A DNA stretch of 64,000 nt, from assembly GCF_023534745.1 (NCBI RefSeq), contig NZ_JAMHJQ010000005.1, positions 325,889-389,888 of the forward strand, given 5' to 3'. Origin of the DNA: Streptomyces sp. 35G-GA-8 (lineage in GTDB: Bacteria > Actinomycetota > Actinomycetes > Streptomycetales > Streptomycetaceae). The translations under genes and the position numbers were made by a program. The notes below the pieces were generated by a model that searched no databases, was not told the DNA's origin, and saw only the letters and a program-made list of their open reading frames with translations. How positions within the stretch are numbered: the first letter of the stretch is position 1; each line of letters starts with the position of its first letter. Shown here piece by piece: positions 1 through 38,474 of this stretch.

Positions 1-3000
1 GAGCGCGTGGTAGGCGGTGAGGAAGACGAGCGGCATCGACGCCGCCGTCTCCCACGACCAGGTGTCAGGGACGCGGGTCATCATGCGCTCGTGGCCCACC
101 ACATGGGTGCCGAAGCCGCCGAAGAGCATGCCCATGACCCGGTCGCCGACCCGCAGATCGGTCACGTCGGGCCCGGTCCCGACCACGACTCCGGCCGCCT
201 CCGAGCCGAACAGCCCGGCGTCGCCCGGGTACATGCCCAGGGCGTTGAGGACATCGCGGAAGTTCACTCCGGCCGCGCGGACCTCGATCCGTACCTCGCG
301 GCCGGTCAGCGGTTCGAGGACCTCGGGGAACGGGGCCAGGGTCAGCCCGTCGAGGCTGCCCTTGGCCCGGCTGCCCAGCCGCCACGGCACCCCCTCCGGC
401 GGCACCAGGCCCGTGCCCGACTCCAGCCGGGCGAGCCTGCCGACGCGCAGCGCGCCCGCGCGCAGCACGGCCTGGGGCTCGTCGGCGGCCACCAGCCCCG
501 GCAGCGCGGGGAGTACGGCCGCCGACTCGGCGGTGTCGTCGGCGTCCACGAGCAGGAACCGGCCGGGGTTCTCGGCCTGCGCCGAGCGCACCAGGCCCCA
601 TACGGGGGCGGCGGCGACATCGGTGACGTCCGTGGCACCGTCCTCGACGGCTCCTCGGGTGACGAACACCAGCCGCGAGTCGGCGAAGCGCTCCTCGGCC
701 AGCCACTCCCGGACCAACGTCAGTGCGTAGTGGGCGAGTTCGTGCGCCGACGAGGCGCCGCGCGCGCTGTCGCCGCGCAGCGGTACGGCCACGACCCCCG
801 GCATCGCCGCGCCGCCGCGCGAGGTCAGTTCGGCCAGGGTGCCCGCCGGGGCGCCGAGTTTCGCGGCGCCGGTCGCGGCGAGGGCGGCGCTCAGGCCCAG
901 GGTGTCCGTGCCGAGTACCACCCACTCGGTGTCCTCGGAGACCTTCTCCGGGGTGCCGGGCACCCAGTCGACGCGGAAGAGCGAGTTCAGCTCGTCCCGT
1001 CGTCCGCTGTCCGCCGCCCGGGGGCCCGCTTCCCGCAGCAGCAGCGAGTCGACGGAGATGACCGGTTCGCCGTGGGCGTCGACGGCGGCGAGCCGGACGG
1101 AGTCGGCGCCGTTGCCGGTGATCCTGACACGCAGGGTCGACGCCCCGGAGGCGTGCAGGGAGACCCCGTTCCAGGCGAACGGCAGCAGGCTGCGGTCGTC
1201 GCCGTCCGCGCTGGCGAACACGGTGCTGTGCAGCACGGAGTCGAGCAGCGCCGGGTGCACGCCGAAGTCCTTCGCGTCGTCGACTCCCCGGTCGAGGGCG
1301 ACCTCGGCGAAGATCTCCTCGCCCCGGCGCCAGACCGCGCGCAGCCCGCGGAAGACCGGGCCGTAGTCGAGTCCGTTGCTCGCGTAGCGGTCGTACAGCC
1401 CCTCGATGTCCACCACGGTCGCGCCCTTGGGCGGCCATACGGACCCGTCGAAGCCGAGGATCCGTTCGCCGCCGCCGATCCGGCCCGAGGCGTGCAGGGT
1501 CCACTCGTCGTCGGGCGCGTCGGCGGGGCGGGTGTAGAAGCGCAGTTCGCGGCGGCCCTCGTCATCGGCGCCGCCGACGGAGATCTGTACCTGGACGGCG
1601 CCGGTACGGGGCAGGATGAGCGGCGCGGCGAGCATCAGTTCCTCGACGCGGTCGCAGCCTGCCTGGTCGGCGGCCCTGATCGCCAGTTCGAGGAATCCGG
1701 TGCCGGGGAAGAAGACCATTCCGCTGACGACATGGTCGGCCAGCCACGGGTGGGTGGCCAGCGAGAGGGTGCCGGTCAGCAGGAGTTCGTCGGAGCCCGC
1801 CACGGACATGGCGGCGCCGAGCAGCGGGTGGTCGGCCGAGGCCAGTCCGAGACCGGTCGCGTCGGCCGGCCGGAAGGTCGTCTTCGGCCAGAACCGCTCG
1901 TGCTGGAACGCGTAGGTCGGCAGATCCACCAGCCGGGCGCCGGTGCCGTCGAAGAACGCGGGCCACTCCACGCGCACGCCATGGACATGCAGCTGGGCCA
2001 GCGCGGTGACGGCCGAGGTCTCCTCGGGGCGGTCCTTGCGGAGCACCGGTACGGTCACGGCGCCCGCCGGTACGGACTCCTGGGCCATGGCCGACAGCAC
2101 CCCGTCAGGACCCAGTTCCAGGAAGGTGGTCACCCCCTGCGCGCCGAGGGTCCGTACACCGTCGGCGAAGCGGACGGCCTCGCGGACATGCCGTACCCAG
2201 TACTCGGCCGAGCACAGCTCCTTCGCCGACGCCAGGGCGCCCGTCAGGTTCGATACGACGGGGATGACCGGCTCGGCGTAGGCGAGGCCCCGCGCGACGG
2301 CGTGGAACTCGTCCAGCATCGGGTCCATCAGCGGCGAGTGGAAGGCATGCGAGACCCGGAGCCTGCTGGTCTTGCGGCCCCGCTCCCCCAGCCGCGCCGC
2401 GGCCTTGAGGACGGCTTCCTCGTCGCCGGAGATCACCAGGGAGTCGGGGCCGTTGACGGCGGCGACGGACACGTCGCCGGACAGCAGCGGCAGCACCTCG
2501 TCCTCGGTGGCCCGGACGGCGACCATCGCGCCGCCCGGGGGCAGCGCCCGCATCAGCCGCGCCCGCGCCACCACGAGCGTGCAGGCGTCCTCCAGCGAGA
2601 ACACGCCCGCCACATGGGCCGCGGCGAGTTCACCGATCGAATGCCCCGCCACGAAGTCAGGGACCACGCCCCACGACTCCACCAGCCGGAACAGCGCCAC
2701 CTCGATGGCGAACAGCGCGGGCTGGGTGAAACCCGTGTCGTTCAGCGCCTCGGCGTCCTCGCCCCACATCACCTCGCGCAGCGGCCGGTCCAGTCCGGCG
2801 TCCAGCAGCGGCAGTACGGTGTCCAGCGCCTCGGCGAACACCGGGAAGCGCTCGTACAGTTCGCGGCCCATGCCGAGCCGCTGGCTGCCCTGGCCGGAGA
2901 AGAGCACGGCGCTCTTCGTACGTTCCGCGACCGTGCCCTCGACCGCGCCGGCCGCCGTGCCGTTCTCGATCCAGCTCTTCAGCGCCGCGCGTCCCGCCCC

Positions 3001-4629
3001 GCCGTCCTCGTCCGCGACGACGGCGAGGCGGTGTTCCAGGCTCGCCCTGGATGCCGCGAGGGAGAGCGCGGTGTCCAGCGCGCGCGTACCCGGCTCGCTC
3101 TCAAGCCTGTTCAGCAGCGCGGTCGCCTGGTCGCGCAGCGCCTCGGCGGTCCGCCCCGAGACGACCCACGGCAGCGCGGTCGCACGACGGGCGGGTGCGG
3201 CCTCGTCGTTCCCGGTGGCGGTTCCCTCGGCGTTCGGCGCCTGCTCGATGATCACATGCGCGTTGGTGCCACTGACCCCGAACGAGGAGACACCGGTACG
3301 GCGCGGACGGCCCGCGTCCGGCCACGCGCGCGCCTCGGTGAGCAGTTCGACCTTGCCCGCCGACCAGTCGACATGCGACGACGGCTCGTCCGCGTGCAGT
3401 GTCTTCGGAGCCACGCCGTGCCGCATCGCCATCACCATCTTGATGACGCCCGCGACACCCGAAGCGGCCTGGGTGTGACCGATGTTGGACTTGACCGAGC
3501 CGAGCAGCAGCGGGTGCTCCCGGTCCTGGCCGTAGCTCGCGAGCAGGCTCTGCGCCTCGATGGGGTCGCCCAGCGGGGTGCCCGTACCGTGCGCCTCCAC
3601 GACATCCACCTCGGCCGGGGTGAGTCCGGCGTTGGCGAGCGCCTGCCGGATCACCCGTTGCTGCGAGGGGCCGTTGGGCGCGGTGAAGCCGTTGGAGGCG
3701 CCGTCCTGGTTGACGGCGGAGCCCCGGATCACGGCGAGGACCGGGTGTCCCTCGCGCCGCGCGTCCGACAGGCGCTCCAGCATCAGCACGCCCGCGCCCT
3801 CGGACCAGCCGGTGCCGTCCGCCGACTCGGCGAACGCCTTGCAGCGGCCGTCCCTGGCGAGCCCGCCCTGCCGGCTGAACTCGATGAGCGAGCCGGGGGT
3901 GGACATCACATTGACGCCGCCCGCGAGTGCCAGCCCGCATTCACCGTTGCGCAGCGACTGCACGGCCAGATGGAGCGCGACCAGGGACGACGAGCACGCG
4001 GTGTCGACGGTGACGGCCGGGCCCTCCAGCCCGAGGGTGTACGAGAGCCGGCCGGAGACCGCGCTGGCGGCGATGCCGGTGCCGACATCGCCGGTCGCGT
4101 CGTCCAGCGACCTGACCAGCAGATAGGCGTAGTCCTGGCCGTTGGTGCCGATGAACGCGCCGGTGCGGGTCCCGCGCAGCCGGGTGGCGTCGATACCCGA
4201 CCGCTCGATGGCCTCCCAGGTGGTCTCCAGCAGCAGCCGCTGCTGGGGGTCCATGGTGACGGCCTCGCGGGGCGAGATCCCGAAGAAGCCCGGGTCGAAG
4301 TCGGCGACGGTGCTGAGGAATCCGCCCTGCTGGCTGACGGAGGTGTCGCGCTCGTCGGTGGTGCTGTCGCGCAGCGCGTCCAGATCCCAGCCCCGGTCGG
4401 CGGGGAATCCGGAGATGGCGTCGGTGCCGGCGGCGACGAGGTCCCAGAGCCCTTCCGGGGAGTGCGCCTCGCCGGGGAACCGGCAGCTCATTCCCACGAT
4501 GGCGATGGGTTCCTTGGCGGCGGCGACGAACATTCTGTTCTGCCGCCGCAGCCGCTCCGTCTCCTTCATCGCGGCGCGCAGTGCTTCCACGATGTCGGCG
4601 TTGGGGGCCTTCTCGGTGGGGGCGTTCAT
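1..4629 (-). CDS. nysJ: Polyene macrolide polyketide synthase, NysJ-like, module 15 (partial, runs off left edge)
   Basis: The frame is open from 4629 to the window edge (1543 codons) and the 3' end lies outside. The chosen ATG has GGAG six bases upstream; an in-frame ATG at 4641 is the alternative. Order: an N-terminal coiled-coil docking segment (about residues 1-38), KS (Cys212 in TACSSS), AT (Ser664 in GHSIGE, then HAFH, so malonyl-CoA), DH (His966 in HxxxGxxxxP and a later HPALLD Asp) and the first part of an ER (from about 1430, with GVNFRDVL). A KR and ACP should follow. It starts 22 bases after the nysI stop, so the two are probably co-translated and docked. From family knowledge, a DH-ER module here matches nystatin module 15 (saturated C8-C9). 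The amphotericin order places the DH-ER module next, as module 16. Confidence 0.93.
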   Translation of the reverse strand, partial: MNAPTEKAPNADIVEALRAAMKETERLRRQNRMFVAAAKEPIAIVGMSCRFPGEAHSPEGLWDLVAAGTDAISGFPADRGWDLDALRDSTTDERDTSVSQQGGFLSTVADFDPGFFGISPREAVTMDPQQRLLLETTWEAIERSGIDATRLRGTRTGAFIGTNGQDYAYLLVRSLDDATGDVGTGIAASAVSGRLSYTLGLEGPAVTVDTACSSSLVALHLAVQSLRNGECGLALAGGVNVMSTPGSLIEFSRQGGLARDGRCKAFAESADGTGWSEGAGVLMLERLSDARREGHPVLAVIRGSAVNQDGASNGFTAPNGPSQQRVIRQALANAGLTPAEVDVVEAHGTGTPLGDPIEAQSLLASYGQDREHPLLLGSVKSNIGHTQAASGVAGVIKMVMAMRHGVAPKTLHADEPSSHVDWSAGKVELLTEARAWPDAGRPRRTGVSSFGVSGTNAHVIIEQAPNAEGTATGNDEAAPARRATALPWVVSGRTAEALRDQATALLNRLESEPGTRALDTALSLAASRASLEHRLAVVADEDGGAGRAALKSWIENGTAAGAVEGTVAERTKSAVLFSGQGSQRLGMGRELYERFPVFAEALDTVLPLLDAGLDRPLREVMWGEDAEALNDTGFTQPALFAIEVALFRLVESWGVVPDFVAGHSIGELAAAHVAGVFSLEDACTLVVARARLMRALPPGGAMVAVRATEDEVLPLLSGDVSVAAVNGPDSLVISGDEEAVLKAAARLGERGRKTSRLRVSHAFHSPLMDPMLDEFHAVARGLAYAEPVIPVVSNLTGALASAKELCSAEYWVRHVREAVRFADGVRTLGAQGVTTFLELGPDGVLSAMAQESVPAGAVTVPVLRKDRPEETSAVTALAQLHVHGVRVEWPAFFDGTGARLVDLPTYAFQHERFWPKTTFRPADATGLGLASADHPLLGAAMSVAGSDELLLTGTLSLATHPWLADHVVSGMVFFPGTGFLELAIRAADQAGCDRVEELMLAAPLILPRTGAVQVQISVGGADDEGRRELRFYTRPADAPDDEWTLHASGRIGGGERILGFDGSVWPPKGATVVDIEGLYDRYASNGLDYGPVFRGLRAVWRRGEEIFAEVALDRGVDDAKDFGVHPALLDSVLHSTVFASADGDDRSLLPFAWNGVSLHASGASTLRVRITGNGADSVRLAAVDAHGEPVISVDSLLLREAGPRAADSGRRDELNSLFRVDWVPGTPEKVSEDTEWVVLGTDTLGLSAALAATGAAKLGAPAGTLAELTSRGGAAMPGVVAVPLRGDSARGASSAHELAHYALTLVREWLAEERFADSRLVFVTRGAVEDGATDVTDVAAAPVWGLVRSAQAENPGRFLLVDADDTAESAAVLPALPGLVAADEPQAVLRAGALRVGRLARLESGTGLVPPEGVPWRLGSRAKGSLDGLTLAPFPEVLEPLTGREVRIEVRAAGVNFRDVLNALGMYPGDAGLFGSEAAGVVVGTGPDVTDLRVGDRVMGMLFGGFGTHVVGHERMMTRVPDTWSWETAASMPLVFLTAYHAL

Positions 4630-4651
4630 TCTCTGCTCCATCACTCTCGCG

Positions 4652-33313
<28,662 letters not shown>

Positions 33314-33390
33314 CTCAACTCAACCCATCTCGACAGCCAGCGGCCGAACATGAATCACGCGGGGCATCTCGCGCTCGCCGTGCAATACGG

Positions 33391-33441
33391 AAAATAGAAA
33401 GCCACATGGCTTCGCAGCCGTTTAGCGGGAAGCCATGTGGC
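33391..33441 (-). terminator. Intrinsic-terminator-like hairpin between nysDIII and nysI
   Basis: A perfect 13-base-pair stem (33401-33413 with 33429-33441, arm GCCACATGGCTTC) closes a 15-base loop. Read on the minus strand it is followed at once by TTTCTATTTT. This looks like a rho-independent terminator for nysDIII transcripts. It lies downstream of the operator at 33460-33475, so it would also sit in the leader of any nysI transcript starting at that operator. Confidence 0.75.
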
Positions 33442-33459
33442 GAGTGTCGTACGGACCGC

Positions 33460-33475
33460 TACGGGAATTCCCTAG
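33460..33475. promoter_or_regulatory. PAS-LuxR (PimM/NysRIV-type) operator, imperfect
   Basis: The sequence TACGGGAATTCCCTAG matches the published PimM consensus CTVGGGAWWTCCCBAG at 14 of 16 positions; the first two bases of one half-site deviate. It lies 146 bases upstream of the nysI start, just after the nysDIII stop, where PAS-LuxR activators of polyene clusters act on synthase promoters. No convincing -10 element was found downstream. Confidence 0.7.
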
Positions 33476-33497
33476 TCCTCCGCGGCCCTTCGTTCCG

Positions 33498-34529
33498 CTA
33501 CCAGTTGGAGGCGAGCAGAAGGTCTCCGTATTCGTGTTCCCGGGAGACCTGATTCAGATCGGCGTCGACCATCATGTGCATCAGTTCCGGGAAGTCGACG
33601 CTGGGCTTCCAGCCGAGCTTGGTACGGGCGTGCGCGCTGTCCGCGCAGAGGATCTCCACCTCCGCGGGGCGGACCAGCTCGGGGTCGATGACGACATAGT
33701 CCTGCCAGTCCAGGCCGACGTGTTCGAAGGCGATGCGCACCGCGTCGCGTACCGAGTGCATGGTGCCGCTGCCCACCACGTAGTCGTCCGGCTCGTCGGG
33801 CTGGAGCATGAGGTGCATCGCGCGCACATAGTCGCCGGCGAAGCCCCAGTCACGGACCGCGTCGAGGTTTCCGAGGTGCAGCTTGTCCTGGAGTCCGAGC
33901 TTGATCCGGGCGACGGCGAGGGAGATCTTGCGGGTCACGAACTCCGAGCCCCGGCGCGGGGATTCGTGATTGAAGAGCATCCCGGAGACGGCGTACATCC
34001 CGAAGGACTCACGGTAGTTGCGGGTGATGAAGTGGCCATATGCCTTGGCGGCGCCGTAGGGGCTGCGCGGATGGAACAGGGTGGTCTCACGCTGCGGGGT
34101 TTCGGCGGCCTTGCCGAACATCTCCGAGGAGGACGCCTGGTAGAAGCGGATCTGTCCCTCTCCCGCGGTGCGTGAGCTGTTCAGCCCGCTCACCATCCGG
34201 ATCGCCTCCAGGACGCGGAGGACGCCCATGCCGTTGACCTCGGTGACGAGTTCGGCCTGCTGCCAGGACATCGGCACGAACGAGATCGCGCCGAGGTTGT
34301 AGACCTCGTCCGGCTGCACGGTGTCGACGGCGGAGACCAGGCTGCCCTGGTCCATCAGATCGCCGTCCACGAACGAGAGTTCGGAGACGAGACGGCTGAC
34401 CCGGGACTTTCGCGGGTTGGCCTGTCCTCGGATCAATCCCCACACCTGGTAGCCCTGGGACAGGAGATGCTCGGCCAGATAAGAACCGTCCTGCCCGGTA
34501 ATTCCGGTGATCAGCGCACGCTTGGTCAT
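33498..34529 (-). CDS. nysDIII: GDP-mannose 4,6-dehydratase for mycosamine biosynthesis, NysDIII-like
   Basis: A 343-residue extended short-chain dehydrogenase that makes GDP-4-keto-6-deoxy-D-mannose, the first committed precursor of GDP-mycosamine, the aminosugar of polyene macrolides. The N-terminal NAD(P) motif is GITGQDGSYLAEHLL. The catalytic set is visible as SSSEMFG and SPYGAAKAYGH (Tyr-x-x-x-Lys). The GDP-sugar motif region GSEFVTRKI is present. Length equals the polyene family. The ATG at 34529 has AAGGGG five bases upstream; an open frame extends 33 codons further but lacks such a site. It is divergent from nysH and upstream of nysI. The aminotransferase (NysDII) and mycosaminyltransferase (NysDI) are not in the window and would be expected to the left. 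Confidence 0.95.
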   Translation of the reverse strand: MTKRALITGITGQDGSYLAEHLLSQGYQVWGLIRGQANPRKSRVSRLVSELSFVDGDLMDQGSLVSAVDTVQPDEVYNLGAISFVPMSWQQAELVTEVNGMGVLRVLEAIRMVSGLNSSRTAGEGQIRFYQASSSEMFGKAAETPQRETTLFHPRSPYGAAKAYGHFITRNYRESFGMYAVSGMLFNHESPRRGSEFVTRKISLAVARIKLGLQDKLHLGNLDAVRDWGFAGDYVRAMHLMLQPDEPDDYVVGSGTMHSVRDAVRIAFEHVGLDWQDYVVIDPELVRPAEVEILCADSAHARTKLGWKPSVDFPELMHMMVDADLNQVSREHEYGDLLLASNW

Positions 34530-34650
34530 ACCAACCCCTTCTCGACCACGGAGAGACCGCCCAAACGCAGAGCTCGGTCGACGACCTTGCATCGAATACG
34601 CTTCTGTCCGGACGATAGACATCGGCACGCTCGCAAGCCGCCGACCACGG

Positions 34651-34687
34651 TGTCAAGAAATCCCGTGCTTACTAGGGAATTCCCGAG
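34651..34687 (-). promoter_or_regulatory. nysDIII/nysH divergent regulatory region with perfect PAS-LuxR operator
   Basis: CTAGGGAATTCCCGAG at 34672-34687 is a 16 of 16 match to the PimM-type consensus CTVGGGAWWTCCCBAG. It lies in the 276-base gap between the divergent nysDIII and nysH starts. On the minus strand a consensus -35, TTGACA (34656-34651), follows 15 bases downstream, but the expected -10 is poor, as expected for an activator-dependent promoter. From established work on pimaricin and amphotericin, regulators of this family activate polyene clusters by binding such sites. One site could serve both directions. Confidence 0.85.
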
Positions 34688-34805
34688 TCGGAGCCCCGTC
34701 AGGAAGGCGCGGAGAGACGGAACACTAGTAATTTTCGGGACCGCGATGCGGTGCACTGTGTGCGTCGGCGTTCGGGCCGGCCTCTGTCAACCGGAGCGTC
34801 TTTCC

Positions 34806-36572
34806 GTGCTGTTCGGACTTCTGCGTACCCATGTGCGCCCGTACCGGCGAGCCGGGGCCCTGCTGGTGCTCCTGCAACTGATCCAGATCCTCGGCACCCT
34901 GCTGCTGCCGACGCTGGGCGCCGCCCTGATCGACAACGGTGTCGTCGCGCGGGACCCCGGCTATGTCTCGCGGCTCGGCGCGGTCATGGTCGCGCTGGCG
35001 CTCGTCCAGGTCGCCGCGGCGATCGGCGCGGTGTCCCTGGCCTCCCGTACCGCGATGGCGATGGGGCGCGACATCCGCCGCGTCGTCTTCCGCCGGGTGC
35101 TGGACTTCTCAGCCCGTGAGGTGGGCCGCTTCGGTACGCCGTCGCTGCTGACCCGGACGGTCAACGATGTGCAGCAGGTGCAGACGCTGACGCAGTCCGG
35201 CTTCGGCATCGTGGTGGCCGCGCCCCTGATGTGTCTGGGGAGCGTCGTGCTCGCGCTTCAGCAGGACGTTCCGCTGGCGCTGATCCTGGTGGTCCTCGTC
35301 GCGGTCGTCGCCGTCGCGTTCGGGCTGCTGCTGGCCCGGATGGGCGCGTTCTACGAGCGGATGCAGACCTGTCTCGACCGGCTCGGACGGCTGCTGCGCG
35401 AGCAGATCACCGGCGTACGCGTGGTGCGCTCCTTCGTACGGGACGGCTACGAGCGCGAGCGGTTCACCCGTACGAGTACGGAGCTGTACGAGGTCTCGCG
35501 GCGGGTCGGCCGGCTCATCGCGTCGATGCTGCCCGTGGTGCTGCTCCTGATGAACGGGTTCATGGTCGCCGTCCTCTGGGTCGGCGCCCACCGGATCGAC
35601 AGCGGGGCGACACGGATCGGCGCGCTCAGCGCCTTCCTCGGCTATCTCTCCCTGATCCTCATGTCGGTCGTGATGGTCGCGTTCGTGTTCCTGTCGGTGC
35701 CGCGCGCGAAGGTGTCGGCCGCGCGCATCCAGGAGCTCCTGGATACGCCGACGAGTGTCACCCCGCCGTCCGAGCCGGCCCCCGCCGCGTCGGACGACAT
35801 CGGCCGACTGGAGCTGCGCGGGGCGGAGTTCCGCTACCCGGGCGCGGAGAAGCCGGTGCTCCAGGGGATCGATCTGACCGCGGGCCCCGGGGAGAGCGTG
35901 GCGATCCTCGGCTCCACCGGCAGCGGCAAGACGACGCTGCTCAACCTCGTCCTGCGGCTGTTCGACGTCACCGATGGTTCGGTACGGGTCAACGGCGTCG
36001 ACGTACGGCGGCTGGACCCCGATGTCCTCAGCCGGGCCGTCGGGTTCGTACCGCAGAAGCCGTATCTGTTCTCCGGGACGGTCGCGACCAACCTCCGCTT
36101 CGGGAACCCGGACGCCACCGACGACGAGCTGTGGCACGCCCTGCGGGTCGCCCAGGCCGCCGAGTTCGTCACGGGCCTGCCCGGCGGGCTCGACGCCGAG
36201 ATCTCCCAGGGCGGCACGAATGTCTCGGGCGGCCAGCGCCAGCGGCTCGCCATCGCGCGCACCCTGCTGCGCGGGCCCGCCGTCTATCTCTTCGACGACT
36301 GCTTCTCCGCGCTCGACTACGCCACGGACGCCGCGCTGCGCACCGCGCTGGCTCCGGAGATCGCGCGGTCGACCGTGATCACCGTCGCCCAGCGGGTCGC
36401 CACCGTCCGGCACGCCGACCGCGTCGTCGTCCTGGACGGCGGACGCGTGGTCGGCACCGGCACCCATGACGAACTGCTGCGCGACAGCGCCACCTACCGT
36501 GAGATCGCCAACTCCCAGCTCACCGAGGAGGAGACCGTTCATGGTCTCGTCGGCCGGCCCCGGCCCCACTGA
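34806..36572 (+). CDS. nysH: ABC exporter subunit, NysH-like (degenerate ATPase site)
   Basis: A 588-residue half-transporter: six-helix membrane domain (about 1-310), then an ATPase domain with Walker A GSTGSGKTT and an intact signature VSGGQRQRL. The Walker B end reads FDDCFSALD (Asp where the catalytic Glu is usual) and the H-loop has Gln (ITVAQRVAT), so its own site looks hydrolytically impaired. It should pair with NysG as a heterodimer, probably exporting the polyene. The GTG at 34806 (GGAG nine bases upstream) gives the family length; an ATG at 34746 is possible. A perfect PAS-LuxR operator lies about 120 bases upstream. The nysG start lies inside the end of this gene. Confidence 0.92.
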   Translation: MLFGLLRTHVRPYRRAGALLVLLQLIQILGTLLLPTLGAALIDNGVVARDPGYVSRLGAVMVALALVQVAAAIGAVSLASRTAMAMGRDIRRVVFRRVLDFSAREVGRFGTPSLLTRTVNDVQQVQTLTQSGFGIVVAAPLMCLGSVVLALQQDVPLALILVVLVAVVAVAFGLLLARMGAFYERMQTCLDRLGRLLREQITGVRVVRSFVRDGYERERFTRTSTELYEVSRRVGRLIASMLPVVLLLMNGFMVAVLWVGAHRIDSGATRIGALSAFLGYLSLILMSVVMVAFVFLSVPRAKVSAARIQELLDTPTSVTPPSEPAPAASDDIGRLELRGAEFRYPGAEKPVLQGIDLTAGPGESVAILGSTGSGKTTLLNLVLRLFDVTDGSVRVNGVDVRRLDPDVLSRAVGFVPQKPYLFSGTVATNLRFGNPDATDDELWHALRVAQAAEFVTGLPGGLDAEISQGGTNVSGGQRQRLAIARTLLRGPAVYLFDDCFSALDYATDAALRTALAPEIARSTVITVAQRVATVRHADRVVVLDGGRVVGTGTHDELLRDSATYREIANSQLTEEETVHGLVGRPRPH

Positions 36573-38385
36573 GTCCCGAAGGCCCGGCCGCCGGCTCCTC
36601 GGCCTGCTCCGGCCGCACCGGCCCCGGATCGCCGTCGCCCTTCTGGTGGGCATCGGCGGGATCGTCCTCAACGCGTTCGGTCCGCTCCTGCTCGGCAAGG
36701 CCACCGACCTGATCGTGGACGGTCTGCCGATCGGCTCCGGCGACGCGTCGCCGGGGGTCACCACCGCGGGCGTCGACTTCGGCGCGGTCGGGCGTCTGCT
36801 GCTGCTCCTGCTGGTGCTGTATGTCGCGGCGTCGCTGTTCATGCTGGCGCAGGGACGGCTGGTCGCGGCCGTCGTGCAGCGCGTGGTCCGCGATCTGCGC
36901 GAGAAGGCGGAGGAGAAGCTCGGACGGCTGCCGCTGCGCTACTTCGACCGCAATCCGGCGGGCGAGGTGCTGAGCCGCACGACCAACGATGTCGACAATC
37001 TCCAGGGAACCCTTCAGCAGACCCTCGCCGAGCTGATCACCTCGGTCTTCTCCATCATCACCATGCTCGTCCTGATGCTGGTGATCTCGCCGTCCCTGGC
37101 GCTGATCATGCTGGCGAGCGTGCCGGTGTCCGGGGTGCTCGCGGCCTGGATCAGCAAGCGCGCCCAGCCCCGGTTCGCCGAGCAGTGGGCCGCCACCGGC
37201 TCGATGAACGCCCAGGTCGAGGAGGTCTGTACGGGCCACTCACTGATCAAGGGCTTCGGCAGGCGCGAGCAGGCCGAGCGGCGGTTCGACGCGCTCAACG
37301 AGGCGCTGTACCGGGCGGGCGCCAAGGCCCAGTTCGCGTCGGGCACCATCGAGCCCGCCATGATGTTCATCGCCAACCTCGGCTATGTGGTGGTGGCGGT
37401 GGTGGGCGCCTGGAAGGTGGTGAGCGGCGCGCTGACGCTCGGGGACGTACAGGCGTTCATCCTGTACTCCCGGCAGTTCAGCCAGCCGATCGTGCAGGTC
37501 GCCAGTGTGGCGGGCCGTCTGCAGTCCGGGATCGCCTCCGCCGCGCGGGTCTTCACCCTGCTCGACGCCGAGGAACAGGGCCCCGACCCGAGCCGTCCCG
37601 TCCGGCCGGAACGGATCACCGGACGGGTGGAGTTCGACCGTGTCGGCTTCCGCTACACCCCCGAGACCCCGCTGATCGATGATCTCTCCCTGACCGTGGA
37701 GCCCGGCAGTACGGTGGCGATCGTCGGCCCGACCGGGGCGGGCAAGACCACGCTGGGCAATCTCCTCATGCGGTTCTACGAGGTCGACGAGGGCCGGATC
37801 CTGCTCGACGGCACCGACATCGCGGCGATGACCCGTGACGAGCTGCGCGCGCAGTTCGGTCTGGTGCTCCAGGACACCTGGCTGTTCGGCGGCACGATCG
37901 CCGACAACATCGCGTACGGCCGCGCCGGGGCCACCCGTGCGGAGATCGTCGCGGCGGCCCGAGCCACCTGCGCCGACCGCTTCATCCGCACCCTGCCGGA
38001 CGGCTACGACACGGTGCTCGACGACGAGTCGGCCGGCGTGAGCGCGGGCGAGAAGCAGCTGATCACGGTCGCCAGGGCGTTTCTCGCCCAGCCCGCCGTG
38101 CTGGTCCTCGACGAGGCCACCAGCTCCGTCGACACCCGTACCGAAGTGCTGATCCAGCGCGCCATGAACACCCTGCGCGCGGGCAGGACCAGCTTTGTCA
38201 TCGCGCACCGGCTGTCCACCATCCGCGACGCCGATGTGATCGTGGTCATGGAGTCGGGGCGGATCGTGGAGCGCGGCACACATGACGAACTGATCCATGA
38301 ACAGGGCGCCTACGCGCGTCTGCACGCCGCCCGCGCCCATGGCTCCCCCCGGCCGGCCGCCGACGGTGTGGTTTCCGGTGGCTGA
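36541..38385 (+). CDS. nysG: ABC exporter subunit, NysG-like (canonical ATPase site)
   Basis: A 614-residue half-transporter with six membrane helices (about 25-330) and an ATPase domain. Walker A GPTGAGKTT, Walker B VLVLDEATSSVD and the H-loop VIAHRLST are canonical, but the signature is altered to VSAGEKQ. Combined with NysH this gives one competent ATP site (NysG Walker motifs with NysH signature) and one degenerate site, the usual design of heterodimeric exporters. The ATG at 36541 has a strong GGAGGAG seven bases upstream and overlaps nysH by 32 bases, so the two are translationally coupled. The gene order nysH-nysG matches the nystatin cluster. Confidence 0.93.
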   Translation: MVSSAGPGPTESRRPGRRLLGLLRPHRPRIAVALLVGIGGIVLNAFGPLLLGKATDLIVDGLPIGSGDASPGVTTAGVDFGAVGRLLLLLLVLYVAASLFMLAQGRLVAAVVQRVVRDLREKAEEKLGRLPLRYFDRNPAGEVLSRTTNDVDNLQGTLQQTLAELITSVFSIITMLVLMLVISPSLALIMLASVPVSGVLAAWISKRAQPRFAEQWAATGSMNAQVEEVCTGHSLIKGFGRREQAERRFDALNEALYRAGAKAQFASGTIEPAMMFIANLGYVVVAVVGAWKVVSGALTLGDVQAFILYSRQFSQPIVQVASVAGRLQSGIASAARVFTLLDAEEQGPDPSRPVRPERITGRVEFDRVGFRYTPETPLIDDLSLTVEPGSTVAIVGPTGAGKTTLGNLLMRFYEVDEGRILLDGTDIAAMTRDELRAQFGLVLQDTWLFGGTIADNIAYGRAGATRAEIVAAARATCADRFIRTLPDGYDTVLDDESAGVSAGEKQLITVARAFLAQPAVLVLDEATSSVDTRTEVLIQRAMNTLRAGRTSFVIAHRLSTIRDADVIVVMESGRIVERGTHDELIHEQGAYARLHAARAHGSPRPAADGVVSGG

Positions 38386-38427
38386 GGTGTCGCCGCGCGC
38401 TTCCGCGTAATCTCGAAGGGTCAGCGT

Positions 38428-38445
38428 GCCGGTCCGATGACCGGC
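38428..38445 (+). other. Weak stem-loop in the nysG-metallophosphatase gap
   Basis: GCCGGTC and GACCGGC pair across a four-base loop (7 base pairs) in the 89-base gap after nysG, with no T-run. It may slow or partly stop transcription before the following pair of genes, or mean nothing. Confidence 0.3.
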
Positions 38446-38474
38446 GTGCGAGCCCGACCGATAAGGACGGTATT

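Noticed and set aside
38428-38445. True terminator after nysG
   Set aside because: Only a 7-base-pair stem without a T-run, so I list it as a weak stem-loop and assume that the metallophosphatase and nysF may be co-transcribed with nysG.
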